From contig NZ_VFSD01000007.1 in assembly GCF_014332515.1 (NCBI RefSeq), positions 1 to 64,000 on the forward strand: a stretch of 64,000 nt of DNA. The letters are read 5' to 3'. Numbering within the stretch: the stretch's first letter is position 1; every line of letters begins with the position of its first letter. The position numbers were made by a program, and so were the translations under genes. Below the pieces are notes generated by a model. That model did not search any database, had not been told where the DNA came from, and worked only from the letters and a program-made list of their open reading frames with translations. Below, piece after piece: positions 9,926 to 18,441 of the stretch. Origin of the DNA: Pontibacter beigongshangensis. GTDB taxonomy: Bacteria; Bacteroidota; Bacteroidia; Cytophagales; Hymenobacteraceae.

Positions 9926-10036
9926 AATGGTGGCCAACCTGAAATTATCGCTGCATGAACTAAAGTAATGCAGCAGCGCATAAGCTGGTGTGCCTAAAAC
10001 GATGCATAGAAGTTCTTTTTACTTGGTAACATATTT

Positions 10037-12370
10037 ATGAAAAAGTATAGTATACTGGCTTTGTCCCTGGCCCTGGCGCTTCATTCCTGCGGCGTCACGC
10101 AGCCATCAGCTACGCAGAACCCAGCGGCTGCCACGGCTGCCGCCGGGCCTGCCGCCGCCCCGTCCAAGGCGCTGGACAAGGAAATAGAGGACCTGCTGGC
10201 CCAGATGAGCATCGAGGAGAAGGTGGGGCAGATGACGCAGGTCACCATCGACCTGATCCTCAGAGACGGCACCACCACGGCCATCGACGAGGCCAGGCTC
10301 CGGAAAGCCATCCTGGAGAAGCACGTCGGCTCCATCCTCAATGTAAAAGAGCACGCCTATACCGTGGAGCAGTGGCACCAGGTCCTGACGGCCATCCAGA
10401 ACGTGGCCACCAAAGAGTCGCGGCTGAAGGTGCCGGTGCTTTATGGAATTGATGCTATTCACGGGGCCAACTACATCGCCGGCTCCACGCTCTTCCCCCA
10501 CAACATCGGCATGGCCGCCACCCGCAACCCCGGGCTGGTGAGCCAGGCCGCCAAAATCACGGCCCTCGAAACCAGGGCCTCGGGCATCGCCTGGAACTTC
10601 GACCCGGTGCTGGACGTGGGGCGGCAGCCGCTGTGGCCGCGCTTCGAGGAGACCTTCGGCGAGGACGTGCACCTGGTGACCACTCTGGGCGTGGCCGCCA
10701 TCCAGGGCTACGAGCAGGACGGGCCGGGGCAGGACCACACCGTGGCCTCCTGCATGAAGCACTACCTGGGCTACTCCGTGCCGGGCTCGGGCAAGGACCG
10801 CACGCCTTCCTACATCCCCGGGCAGACGCTGCGCGAGATTTTCCTGCCGCCCTTCAAGGCGGCCGTGGAGGCGGGCGTGTCCACGGTGATGATCAACTCG
10901 GGGGAGGTGAACGGGGTGCCGGTGCACGGCAGCAAGTACTACCTGACGGAGCTGCTGCGGGGCGAGCTGGGCTTTGAGGGCGTGGCCGTCTCGGACTGGG
11001 AGGACGTGATCCGGCTGCACACCCGCCACCGGGTGGCCGACTCGCCCAAAGAAGCCGTGCGGCTGGCCGTGGAGGCGGGCCTGGACATGAGCATGGTGCC
11101 CACCGACTACTCCTTCTACGACCTGCTGGTGGAGCTGGTGAAGGAAGGCACGATAACAGAGGAGCGCATTGACACCTCGGTGCGCCGTATCCTGCTGCTC
11201 AAGAAGAGGGTGGGCCTATTCCAAAATGCCTTCCCCAAGCCGGAGCTGCGGGCGCAGCTGCACAAGCCCGAGTACGACCAGGTCTCCTACCAGGCGGCCC
11301 TGGAGAGCATAACATTACTCAAGAACGAGAAGCAGGTGCTGCCGCTCAGCAAGGGCACCAAGGTGCTGGTGGCCGGTCCGGGCGCCAACAGCCTGCCGGC
11401 CCTGCACGGCAGCTGGTCCTACATCTGGCAGGGCACCGACGCGAGCCGGTATCCCGACAAGGCCAAGACAGTGGTGGCCGCCCTTGCTGCCAAGGCGGGA
11501 AAAGGCAATGTTGTCTCCGGCTCGGTGGCAGATTACAAGGCCGCCGCTAATTATGATGTGGCGCGGCTAAAAAGAGACGCAAGGCAGGCGCAGGCCATCG
11601 TGCTGGTGCTGGGGGAGAACGCCTACGCCGAGAGCCCCGGCGTGATAGACGACCTGACGCTGGAGGCTGACCAGCTGGCCCTGGCACGGGCTGCCAAAGA
11701 GACCGGTAAGCCTGTGATCCTGGTGCTGCTGGAGGGGCGGCCGCGTATTGTCTCGGCCATTGAGCCGCTGGTGGATGCGGTGGTGCTGGCTTACCGGCCT
11801 TCCACCTTCGGGGCGCCGGCCATCGCCGAGGTGCTCTACGGGGAGTACAACCCGAGCGGGGTGCTGCCCTTCACCTACCCGCGCCACGCCGGCGACATCG
11901 TCCTCTACGACCACAAGGGCACCGAGCGCATCCGGGAGGACGTGCCCAACACCTACGGCGATGCGGGCTTCAACCCGCAGTGGACCTTTGGCAGCGGCCT
12001 GAGCTACACCACCTTCAGCCTCTCCGAACTGCGCACCGACAAGGCCACTTTCGGCGCCGGGGACAGGCTGCAGGTGTCGGTAAAGGTGCGGAACACGGGC
12101 ACCCGGGCCGGCAAAAAGGCCATCGACCTCTTCAGCCACGACCAGTACGCCAGCGTCACGCCGAGCGCGCGCCGGCTGCGGGCCTTCACCAAGGTGGAGC
12201 TGCAGCCGGGCCAGGAGCAGGAGGTGCGTTTCGAGATTGGCGCTAAGGACCTGGCCTTTGTGAACGAGCAGGGCCAGTGGGTAACCGAGCCGGGCGCCTT
12301 CGACCTGATGATCGGGGACCTGAAGGTGACGGTCAACTACCAGGAGCAGGGGAAAGCTTCTTTAAAATGA
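10037..12370 (+). CDS. GH3 beta-glucosidase-type glycoside hydrolase (lipoprotein)
   Basis: 777 residues. Signal with lipobox LHSCGV (Cys18), then an Ala/Pro-rich linker to about 45. The GH3 N-terminal TIM-barrel (about 50-395) shows LYGIDAIHGANYI, TLFPHNIG, KHYLGYSVP and the nucleophile region VAVSDWED (Asp320). The C-terminal alpha/beta sandwich (about 420-640) and FnIII-like domain (LQPGQEQEVRFEI) follow. It should release terminal beta-linked glucose or a related sugar from imported oligosaccharides in the periplasm. Base use is striking: two 60-nt samples inside it are 70% and 67% GC (10561-10620, 11821-11880), against 48% for a sample of the first susC (4441-4500), suggesting a different origin or strong codon selection. 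Confidence 0.93.
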   Translation: MKKYSILALSLALALHSCGVTQPSATQNPAAATAAAGPAAAPSKALDKEIEDLLAQMSIEEKVGQMTQVTIDLILRDGTTTAIDEARLRKAILEKHVGSILNVKEHAYTVEQWHQVLTAIQNVATKESRLKVPVLYGIDAIHGANYIAGSTLFPHNIGMAATRNPGLVSQAAKITALETRASGIAWNFDPVLDVGRQPLWPRFEETFGEDVHLVTTLGVAAIQGYEQDGPGQDHTVASCMKHYLGYSVPGSGKDRTPSYIPGQTLREIFLPPFKAAVEAGVSTVMINSGEVNGVPVHGSKYYLTELLRGELGFEGVAVSDWEDVIRLHTRHRVADSPKEAVRLAVEAGLDMSMVPTDYSFYDLLVELVKEGTITEERIDTSVRRILLLKKRVGLFQNAFPKPELRAQLHKPEYDQVSYQAALESITLLKNEKQVLPLSKGTKVLVAGPGANSLPALHGSWSYIWQGTDASRYPDKAKTVVAALAAKAGKGNVVSGSVADYKAAANYDVARLKRDARQAQAIVLVLGENAYAESPGVIDDLTLEADQLALARAAKETGKPVILVLLEGRPRIVSAIEPLVDAVVLAYRPSTFGAPAIAEVLYGEYNPSGVLPFTYPRHAGDIVLYDHKGTERIREDVPNTYGDAGFNPQWTFGSGLSYTTFSLSELRTDKATFGAGDRLQVSVKVRNTGTRAGKKAIDLFSHDQYASVTPSARRLRAFTKVELQPGQEQEVRFEIGAKDLAFVNEQGQWVTEPGAFDLMIGDLKVTVNYQEQGKASLK

Positions 12371-12958
12371 GTGCAAGAGCCGGATTCTGTTTGACTTTAG
12401 GATTGGGGCGAATAGGTAGAACCTTTGGTTACTTGCATGGGATGGCTGTTCGCAGTCCTGCCATGCAAGCTTTCCGGCTACATAAAGTTGAAGGTGGCCT
12501 TCTGGCTGTAAAAGACAAAGGGAGAATCGGCGGGATAAATGAGATCCGGGAAATGCAGCTGGCTACGACGGCTGCGAAAGTATAAGCCGGAGGTTATAAG
12601 TTGTGGAGAGGGCAAAGCAGGGAGAACTGCTGCCTCTGATGAGCGTTGTTAGTTCTTTGGTTTATTGGCTTGATGTGTATGTATCAGGAGGTTTTGAAAT
12701 GACTGATGTTGACGATTTGCCCCACACCTGTTTAAGTTAGTTTTGCAGATGGGAAGCAGGCAGGATTAGCGGCCGACAGAGAAATTTTAGGCGCAGATCC
12801 TTTTTTCTGAGATCGCTGGGGCAAGGGACTATTTCAACATGGCCTTTCGTGAAATGGTATATTTATGTTAAAACAATTGTTTTTCAGGTAGAGAAACAGT
12901 AGGTTAAGCACAAGTTCTAATTCACATCAAAGTCGGTGCATCCAGTTAACTAAATATT
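12371..12958. other. Intergenic region, nothing recognised
   Basis: 588 bp between the GH3 and the ribokinase. The open frame overlapping its start (12277-12585) is an extension of a GC-rich shadow frame of the GH3. I see no repeat copy or strong hairpin. The ribokinase promoter is presumably in the A/T-rich stretch 12850-12950. Confidence 0.4.
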
Positions 12959-13894
12959 ATGCGTGGAAAAATACTAGTAGTAGGCAGTTCTAACATCGAT
13001 ATGGTAATTAAATCGCCTAAGTTTCCGCTACCTGGGGAAACTGTGCTGGGTGGTAAGTTTTTTATGAACCCTGGCGGCAAGGGGGCCAATCAGGCAGTGG
13101 CAGCGGCGCGACTGGGGCCCGATGTCGCTTTCGTCGCCAAGCTCGGGAACGACATTTTTGGGCGGCAGGCCCTGCAGCAGTTCAAACGGGAGTCCATCGA
13201 TACCCGATTTATAACCGTGGACCCGGATAACGCCTCAGGAGTGGCGCTGATTAATGTGGATGCCAGGGGAAACAACTGTATATCGGTTGCTCCCGGGGCT
13301 AACTGGCAGCTGAAGCCGGCAGATGTTGAGAAGGCCCTGGCGGAGGCAGATAACAATACGATTGTGCTGCTGCAGATGGAGATGCCCTTGCCCACGTTGG
13401 AGTACGTGATCCGGGAGAGCCATGCAAAGGGGCTGCTGGTGATGCTGAACCCGGCACCGGTCCAGATACTTCCGCCGGATATCTACCCGCTGCTGTACCT
13501 GATCACACCTAACGACACGGAAGCCGAATTGCTGACCGGCATCCGGGTGACGGATGCGGATTCTGCGCTCGACGCGGCCCTGAAGCTGCAGGAGATGGGA
13601 GTGACCAATGTTATTATAACTTTAGGGGAGAAAGGAGCCTTTCTGAAGACGGAAACAGCTTCGTGGCTGATATCGGCCCCGGTTGTGGAGGCCATCGATA
13701 CGACTGCGGCGGGAAATTGCTTTAACGGAGCGTTGGCTGTGGCGCTGGCAGATCGCCTCCCACTGGAGGAGGCGGTGGAGTTTGCCTGCAAGGCGGCCTC
13801 GATCTCTGTAACAAGGATGGGCGCGCAAAGCTCCCTGCCCAGCCGCAAGGAGGTGGACGCGGCGCCCGCTTTAGAAAAAAAGAAATTGTCGTAA
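12959..13894 (+). CDS. rbsK: Ribokinase-like PfkB kinase with Asn in place of the catalytic Asp
   Basis: 311 residues, cytosolic. PfkB landmarks: N-terminal VVGSSNIDMV, the GG switch NPGGKGANQAVAAARLG (about 41-57) and the anion-hole motif DTTAAGNCFNGALAV near 247-261. Ribokinases carry DTTAAGD here, and that Asp is the base that activates the sugar hydroxyl. This gene reads GGA AAT TGC, so residue 253 is Asn (codon 13715-13717). The paralogue at 49213 aligns without a gap and has Asp253. The rest of the fold looks intact, so this copy may be inactive, slow, or a sugar/nucleotide-binding regulator. It lies upstream of a GRP-type transporter across a 1.3-kb repeat-rich gap. Confidence 0.85.
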   Translation: MRGKILVVGSSNIDMVIKSPKFPLPGETVLGGKFFMNPGGKGANQAVAAARLGPDVAFVAKLGNDIFGRQALQQFKRESIDTRFITVDPDNASGVALINVDARGNNCISVAPGANWQLKPADVEKALAEADNNTIVLLQMEMPLPTLEYVIRESHAKGLLVMLNPAPVQILPPDIYPLLYLITPNDTEAELLTGIRVTDADSALDAALKLQEMGVTNVIITLGEKGAFLKTETASWLISAPVVEAIDTTAAGNCFNGALAVALADRLPLEEAVEFACKAASISVTRMGAQSSLPSRKEVDAAPALEKKKLS

Positions 13895-13918
13895 TGGCAG
13901 GAGAGCTTATTTAATCAG

Positions 13919-14011
13919 AGGCCACTCCTGAGAACCTGAAAACTGGCGCCCGATTTATTTATCAGAAATGAAGCTGAATTTTATTTAGAAACAGCGTTTT
14001 AGGAGTGGCCT
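13919..14011. repeat. 93-bp unit bounded by 11-bp inverted repeats
   Basis: AGGCCACTCCT at 13919-13929 and its exact reverse complement AGGAGTGGCCT at 14001-14011, enclosing 71 bp of A/T-rich DNA. It could be a tiny MITE-like element or a long-loop terminator of the ribokinase gene. Confidence 0.45.
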
Positions 14012-14140
14012 GAAATAACCAGAAGGGTGAGTGGTTGTATAGTTGATCCTAAAATCCGGAAATCTGAAAAGGTCTTTTAGGTGCAATCATCCGCGTTTTG
14101 TCAGCTAAGTTTAGGTGGGAGAAATGGTCCTGATTTCCGG

Positions 14141-14185
14141 ATTATTCTAATCAAAAAGGCCCTCCGGAGCACGCTGCTGCTGCTC
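14141..14185 (-). repeat. CAG-element, minus orientation
   Basis: ATTATTCTAATCAAAA tail, CCTCCGGAG core and four CTG units. Confidence 0.85.
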
Positions 14186-14242
14186 CTGATGCTGCCACTC
14201 CAACGCGACAGAAATTACTTTAATGGGTAGACAGCGTTTGAA

Positions 14243-14354
14243 CGCATCGGCATCCGAAATTGTAGCGCTTCGGGAAACAGGGGCAGGACTTTTTAATCCT
14301 TCTGTTGAAACTGAAAAAACCAAACCTTGAGTTTCGGGAGGTGGTGTCGCTGGC
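14243..14354 (-). repeat. B-family intergenic repeat, copy 3 (inverted)
   Basis: The reverse complement reads GAAACTCAAGGTTTGGTTTT, then TTTCAACAGAAGGATTAAAA and GTCCTGCCCCTGTTTCC, nearly the same as 24642-24762. It is bounded on the right by GGTGTCGCTGG. Confidence 0.8.
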
Positions 14355-14534
14355 TGTAACGTATCGGTGTTTGTTTCACCATTTATTTAATTTAGTAAAG
14401 GTCGTGCGTCGTGCTAGGTGTGTCGTTTTCTCAAGGAGATTTTACTTCTGATGCCGAAACGTTCAGGCTCTCTCTATGCCTGGTGCGCAAATCAGCTTAC
14501 AAAAAGGCATGTGACTTGGGTCCTGTATCCTTTT

Positions 14535-14590
14535 CAGCAGCAGCAGCAGCAGCAGAGAGCTCCGGAGGGGTATTTTGATTAGATTAATCT
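14535..14590 (+). repeat. CAG-element, plus orientation
   Basis: Seven CAG units, GCTCCGGAGG core, then TTTTGATTAGATTAATCT. Confidence 0.85.
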
Positions 14591-14600
14591 AAGTTGTGCG

Positions 14601-14628
14601 GTAGGAAGAAGTTAAAACTTGTTCCTAC
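14601..14628. other. Hairpin
   Basis: GTAGGAA / TTCCTAC outer stem with an inner AAGTT / AACTT, separated by one mismatch. It sits between a CAG-element and a D repeat. Confidence 0.5.
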
Positions 14629-14629
14629 C

Positions 14630-14680
14630 ACCGTCCCACTTTTGTCCTCCTGGATGGATCTTGTGGGCGAGGGCCGTCAG
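14630..14680 (-). repeat. D-family repeat, inverted partial copy
   Basis: The reverse complement reads CTCGCCCACAAGATCC, then TCCAGGAGGACAAAAGTGGGA, matching the central part of 54720-54810 and 56728-56826. Confidence 0.6.
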
Positions 14681-14795
14681 CCATAGTGATAGGGTAATAT
14701 AGGTTAAGTTAGCAGATTAGCTTTTTGGCTGAGATAACGGATTAAAGCTGTTTCATGGCTGGTGTCATTGTTCTTTTTGTCTTGATGCAATTGCT

Positions 14796-14960
14796 GTCAG
14801 GCTAAGTAAAACGCTTTCATGCTGTTATTCCAAAAAAGCTGCACCGCTAGCCCTTGTTGGGTGTTTTTCACCAACAAGCACAGCTGCTGCTCAATTTGTA
14901 AAAACAGCAAATCAGCGTCTGAAGGCCTTTTTCCTTCTTAGTCTGGCGGCTGTGGTCTTT
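14796..14960 (+). repeat. C-family repeat, copy 1
   Basis: About 165 bp closely matching 18568-18731. Shared blocks include GTTATTCCAAAAAAGCTG, ACCGCTAGC, ACCAACAAGCACAGCTGCTG and CTCAATTT. It contains a hairpin, CTTGTTGG / CCAACAAG (14853-14878). The two copies lie in the same orientation, flanking the transporter and the first GH29. Confidence 0.85.
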
Positions 14961-14979
14961 GATACAAGGACCACCCCTG

Positions 14980-15002
14980 CCCCTCCTTGAAAAAAGGAGG
15001 GG
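14980..15002. other. CCCCTCCTT hairpin
   Basis: CCCCTCCTT / AAGGAGGGG with a five-base loop. From memory, similar CCCCTCCTTGAAAAAGG stretches are common between genes in Bacteroidota. It might act as a terminator or be a small repeat. Confidence 0.5.
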
Positions 15003-15169
15003 AGTTTCAGAGAAATCATGAAAATAGGAACTACCTGAGCGCTCAGGAAATCTGCTTTTTATTCGGTGCACCGTGCAATGTAGCTGCCTGCCGCAATAGA
15101 TGAAGAAGGGTAGCTACCGCACAAATGGGTTAAAATAATTATATAATTTCAGCATTAAGCTAATATACC

Positions 15170-16171
15170 ATGTTCATTCTAGAAAATTACGGGTTGGCAG
15201 TTGCCTTCTGCCTTGTTACAATGATTTGCTGGGGGTCCTGGGCCAACACGCAGAAACTAGCCGACAAAAACTGGCGCTTCGAATTGTATTACTGGGATTA
15301 TGTGATCGGTATTTTAGCACTATCGCTGGTCTTTGCTTTTACATTGGGCAGCACCGGCGGGCAAGGACGTGGTTTCCTGGATGATATTGCCCAGGCAGAC
15401 AGTGCCAATATCCGGTCGGCCATTATTGGTGGGGTTGTTTTTAACCTATCCAACATTTTGCTGGTAGCGGCTACCGCTATTGCCGGCATGTCGGTGGCTT
15501 TCCCGGTCGGTATCGGCATAGCGCTTATATTAGGGGTAATCGATAACTACGCTGATAACCCAATCGGTAATGCCACAGTGCTCTTTAGTGGTGTGGGGCT
15601 GGTGGCGCTGGCCATACTTCTGAATGCGGCAGCTTACAGACGTTTAACACGCACTGTAAAAAAAGTATCGACCAAGGGCTTGCTGCTAGCCGTCATTAGC
15701 GGCTGCTTAATGGGCCTGTTTTATGGGTTTGTGGCAACCTCTATGGCCAAGGACTTTTCCAACCCGGAGGCGGGCTACCTGACTCCTTATACCGCCGTGG
15801 TGTTTTTTGCGGTGGGCGTGTTTATCAGCAACTTTATCGTGAACACGATATTAATGAAATTCCCGTTTGAGGGCGCGCCGGTTTCGTATGCCGATTATTT
15901 TAAGGGCAGCGGCCGCAGCCACTTAATGGGAGTTCTGGGCGGGGCCATCTGGTGCATTGGCATGTCGTTTAATATAGTCGCCTCGGGCAAGGCAGGTCCG
16001 GCCATTGCCTACGGCCTGGGCCAGGGCGCTACTGTGGTGGCCGCTGTCTGGGGCATTTATATATGGCGTGAGTTTAAGGCGGCTCCGCAGAACACCGGCA
16101 AACTGTTAAACTCCATGCTGCTGTTCTATGTTATCGGCATTGGGCTCATCATCGTCTCCCGCTCTATATAA
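15170..16171 (+). CDS. GRP/DMT-superfamily sugar transporter
   Basis: 333 residues, about ten hydrophobic segments over the whole length. The N-terminus MFILENYGLAVAFCLVTMICWGSWANTQ and the central FPVGIGIALILGVIDNY resemble glucose/ribose-porter (RbsU-like) and RhaT-type members of the drug/metabolite superfamily, which carry monosaccharides across the inner membrane by proton symport. It is flanked by a ribokinase-like gene and by fucosidases, so ribose, fucose or rhamnose are candidate substrates; the sequence alone does not decide. A strong hairpin (16187-16237) follows the stop. Confidence 0.8.
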   Translation: MFILENYGLAVAFCLVTMICWGSWANTQKLADKNWRFELYYWDYVIGILALSLVFAFTLGSTGGQGRGFLDDIAQADSANIRSAIIGGVVFNLSNILLVAATAIAGMSVAFPVGIGIALILGVIDNYADNPIGNATVLFSGVGLVALAILLNAAAYRRLTRTVKKVSTKGLLLAVISGCLMGLFYGFVATSMAKDFSNPEAGYLTPYTAVVFFAVGVFISNFIVNTILMKFPFEGAPVSYADYFKGSGRSHLMGVLGGAIWCIGMSFNIVASGKAGPAIAYGLGQGATVVAAVWGIYIWREFKAAPQNTGKLLNSMLLFYVIGIGLIIVSRSI

Positions 16172-16186
16172 AGCCATTGGTGGCTG

Positions 16187-16237
16187 ACAGCTGACCCGCA
16201 GGCGCAGGTGCCCGATCTGTGCCTGCGGGTCAGCTGT
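16187..16237 (+). terminator. Terminator-like hairpin after the transporter
   Basis: 21-bp stem with one G-U pair (ACAGCTGACCCGCAGGC / GCCTGCGGGTCAGCTGT plus GCAG / CTGT extension) and a nine-base loop, 16 bp after the stop. Only a short T run follows. Confidence 0.75.
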
Positions 16238-16267
16238 TTGGAGAGAGCATTGCCTTTGCCGCACCCC

Positions 16268-16318
16268 GATTATTCCAATCAAAAACACCCTTTCCGGCCT
16301 ATCTGATCTGCTGCTGCA
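16268..16318 (-). repeat. CAG-element, minus orientation
   Basis: GATTATTCCAATCAAAAAC tail, degenerate CCTTTCCGG core and three CTG units. Confidence 0.7.
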
Positions 16319-16370
16319 CAAGCACGTTTCGGTAACGCTTGGCATATGATGGCCTATCGGGTATCGGGGC

Positions 16371-16421
16371 AATTATTCAAATCAAAATGCCCTTCCAAAG
16401 GCTATTTCTGCTGCTGCTGCA
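16371..16421 (-). repeat. CAG-element, minus orientation
   Basis: AATTATTCAAATCAAAATGC tail, degenerate CCTTCCAAAGG core and four CTG units. Confidence 0.75.
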
Positions 16422-16887
16422 CAAGCACCTCCGCTTGCCTTTTTTTAATTAAATAAACCAGAGCATCAGCTGCGTGGCATCATCCTGTTCTCTGCTTCCG
16501 GAGGTTTGGCAGGGGGCAGCAACGGCTGGTCAGTGGCTTCCTGAAAATCCGGACAGTAAAATCTTTCTGATACTAATGAATATTAGTTATATAAAAGCTG
16601 TTCTGGCGTAGGTTGAAATGTCTGATTTTAGAGGTTTGGTTTTGATATATTTTTCAACAGGAAATAAAACTTCTCCCTGCAGAAGCACAGAGTTTCAGAT
16701 TATTTAAAACCCTGGCTAGAGGTTGTAAAATAGCTATAATGTACTATAATCCTGCTTTTTTGCTTTATCTGACTGAGGGCGGTGCCTGTTGCGGTTGCCG
16801 TTTTTCCTGCGCCCGCGCCGGTTCGTACTTCTTTACGCTGTATTGGAAACTATTTTTTTGGTTGCCGAAGTCAGGGTATTTTATCGG

Positions 16888-16901
16888 TAGGAATGTCTGA
16901 A
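16888..16901 (+). promoter_or_regulatory. TAGGAATGTC-type motif
   Basis: TAGGAATGTCTGAA, about 130 bp upstream of the GH29 ATG. The 30962 site is identical over these bases. Confidence 0.45.
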
Positions 16902-17028
16902 TCAACTATGAATGAGTTTATCCTGCTCCTGAAAATGTATAGCTTTAAAATGTAAAACAGGCAGCTGCTGTGCCAGCATAATTCTGTTGCTGCCCTGCAA
17001 TTCACCATTCAAGCTTAACGTCAAAACC

Positions 17029-18441
17029 ATGCTCAAAAAATTACCCTGGAAAGCCTTTCTTTTTCTTTTGACCTTTTCCTGCTTTGCTGAAAAAGTAGCG
17101 GCGCAGGAGTATCAGCCCAAGTGGAGTTCCCTGAACCAGCGGCCGGTGCCGCAATGGTGGTCTGACGCCAAGTTCGGGATTTTTGTGCACTGGGGGCTTT
17201 ACTCGGTGCCAGCCTACGCCCCCGTAAATGAGGTGGAAGGTGTATACGAAAAATATGCCGAGCACTATTTAACTAAGTTGCTTGAGGGGAACAAGTATTT
17301 TACGGCGTACCAGAAGCAGAACTACGGCGAGAACTCAACTTACAAAGACTTTGTGCCCCTGTTTAAAGCGGAGTTTTTTGAGCCTGATAAATGGGCGGAC
17401 CTGTTCAAAAGATCCGGTGCCGGCTATGTGGTACTGACTTCCAAGCACCACGACGGTTACTGCCTATGGCCCAGTGAGCATAGCCCCGGCTGGAACAGCG
17501 TGGAAACAGGCCCCAGGCGCGATCTGATAAACGACCTCTCTGCCTCGGTTCGCAAAGCAGGCTTACGGATGGGCCTCTACTACTCGCTGCTGGAATGGGA
17601 TAACCCCCTCTACAAGCCCGAAACGATTGACAAGTGGACCACCCAGCACATGATACCGCAGATGAAAGACCTGGTGAACCGCTACAAGCCTGAAATTATT
17701 TTTTCTGACGGCGAATGGGACCATACCAGCACCGAGCTCCGAAGCGAGGAGTTCCTGGGCTGGCTTTATAACGACTCTCCCGTAAAAAATACGGTAGTGG
17801 TAAACGACAGGTGGGGCAAAGAATCGCGGAGCAAGCATGGCGGCTACTATACCACCGAATACGACCTGATAGGCGACGAACTAAACTCCAGCAAGATAGA
17901 GCACCCCTGGGAAGAAAGCAGAGGCATCGGCACCTCCTACGGCTACAACCAGTTCGAGACGCTGGAGCATTATTCCTCGTCCAAAGAGCTTATCGACCTG
18001 CTGATAGATAAAGTAAGCAATGGCGGCAACCTGCTGCTGAACGTAGGCCCAACGGCAAGCGGCCTTATTCCGGTAATTATGGAGCAGCGGCTGCTGGACA
18101 TAGGCAAGTGGCTGAATGTAAACGGCGAGGCCATATACGGCACCCGGGCATGGAGCATGCGCCCCGACAACATGAAAGAAACCGACGTGTTTTATACCCT
18201 GAAAGGCGATGACCTGTATGTGATCTGCACCAAATGGCCTCAGGCGCCGCTGGCCATCAGCGGAGTGAACAAAGCCAGCCGGGTAAGCCTTTTGGGGGCT
18301 AAGGAAGCCGTGAAGTTTAAAGCCTCGAAAGATAAACTAACCATTACGCCACCGGCCATAAACCCCGGAAACGCCCCAAGTGAACATGCCTGGGTGTTTA
18401 AAGTGGAAAATTTTAGGCAGACTGAGCTTAGCAAACTATAA
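17029..18441 (+). CDS. GH29 alpha-L-fucosidase
   Basis: 470 residues from ATG 17029, chosen over an in-frame TTG at 16987 because MLKKLPWKAFLFLLTF begins a clean signal peptide (cleavage near VAAQ). GH29 barrel landmarks: DAKFGIFVHWGLYSVPAY, SKHHDGYCLWPS, GLYYSLLEW and EIIFSDGEWD, whose Asp227 is the expected nucleophile. The C-terminal 100 residues form the usual small beta-sandwich. It should release L-fucose from glycan ends in the periplasm by a retaining mechanism. A second, divergent GH29 follows 313 bp later, so the pair probably covers different fucose linkages. Confidence 0.94.
   Translation: MLKKLPWKAFLFLLTFSCFAEKVAAQEYQPKWSSLNQRPVPQWWSDAKFGIFVHWGLYSVPAYAPVNEVEGVYEKYAEHYLTKLLEGNKYFTAYQKQNYGENSTYKDFVPLFKAEFFEPDKWADLFKRSGAGYVVLTSKHHDGYCLWPSEHSPGWNSVETGPRRDLINDLSASVRKAGLRMGLYYSLLEWDNPLYKPETIDKWTTQHMIPQMKDLVNRYKPEIIFSDGEWDHTSTELRSEEFLGWLYNDSPVKNTVVVNDRWGKESRSKHGGYYTTEYDLIGDELNSSKIEHPWEESRGIGTSYGYNQFETLEHYSSSKELIDLLIDKVSNGGNLLLNVGPTASGLIPVIMEQRLLDIGKWLNVNGEAIYGTRAWSMRPDNMKETDVFYTLKGDDLYVICTKWPQAPLAISGVNKASRVSLLGAKEAVKFKASKDKLTITPPAINPGNAPSEHAWVFKVENFRQTELSKL

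Larger units (their letters stand above)
9138..10036. other. Intergenic region between divergent genes
   Basis: 899 bp without a convincing gene. It carries a TAGGAATGTCT site (9202), a plus-oriented CAG-element (9399-9455) and a minus-oriented decayed one (9876-9925). A 75-codon open frame at 9558-9785 (minus) matches nothing I recognise. The upstream region of the GH3 (10037) and of the helical protein (9137) must both lie here. Confidence 0.5.
13895..15169. other. Repeat-dense intergenic region of 1.3 kb
   Basis: No gene. In order: an 11-bp inverted repeat pair (13919-14011), a minus CAG-element (14141), a minus B repeat (14243), a plus CAG-element (14535), a hairpin (14601), a minus D repeat (14630), the first C repeat (14796) and a CCCCTCCTT hairpin (14980). 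This is the densest repeat cluster of the window. Confidence 0.7.
16172..17028. other. Intergenic region upstream of the first GH29
   Basis: 857 bp. It holds a hairpin (16187-16237), two minus CAG-elements in tandem (16268, 16371) with similar flanks (GCTGCTGCACAAGCAC), and a TAGGAATGTCTGAA site (16888). A related TTGAAATGTCTGATTTTA lies near 16613. Confidence 0.6.

Noticed and set aside
12277..12585. 102-codon frame overlapping the GH3 end and the gap
   Set aside because: Begins in a GC-rich shadow frame of the GH3; the part beyond the stop shows no protein-like pattern.
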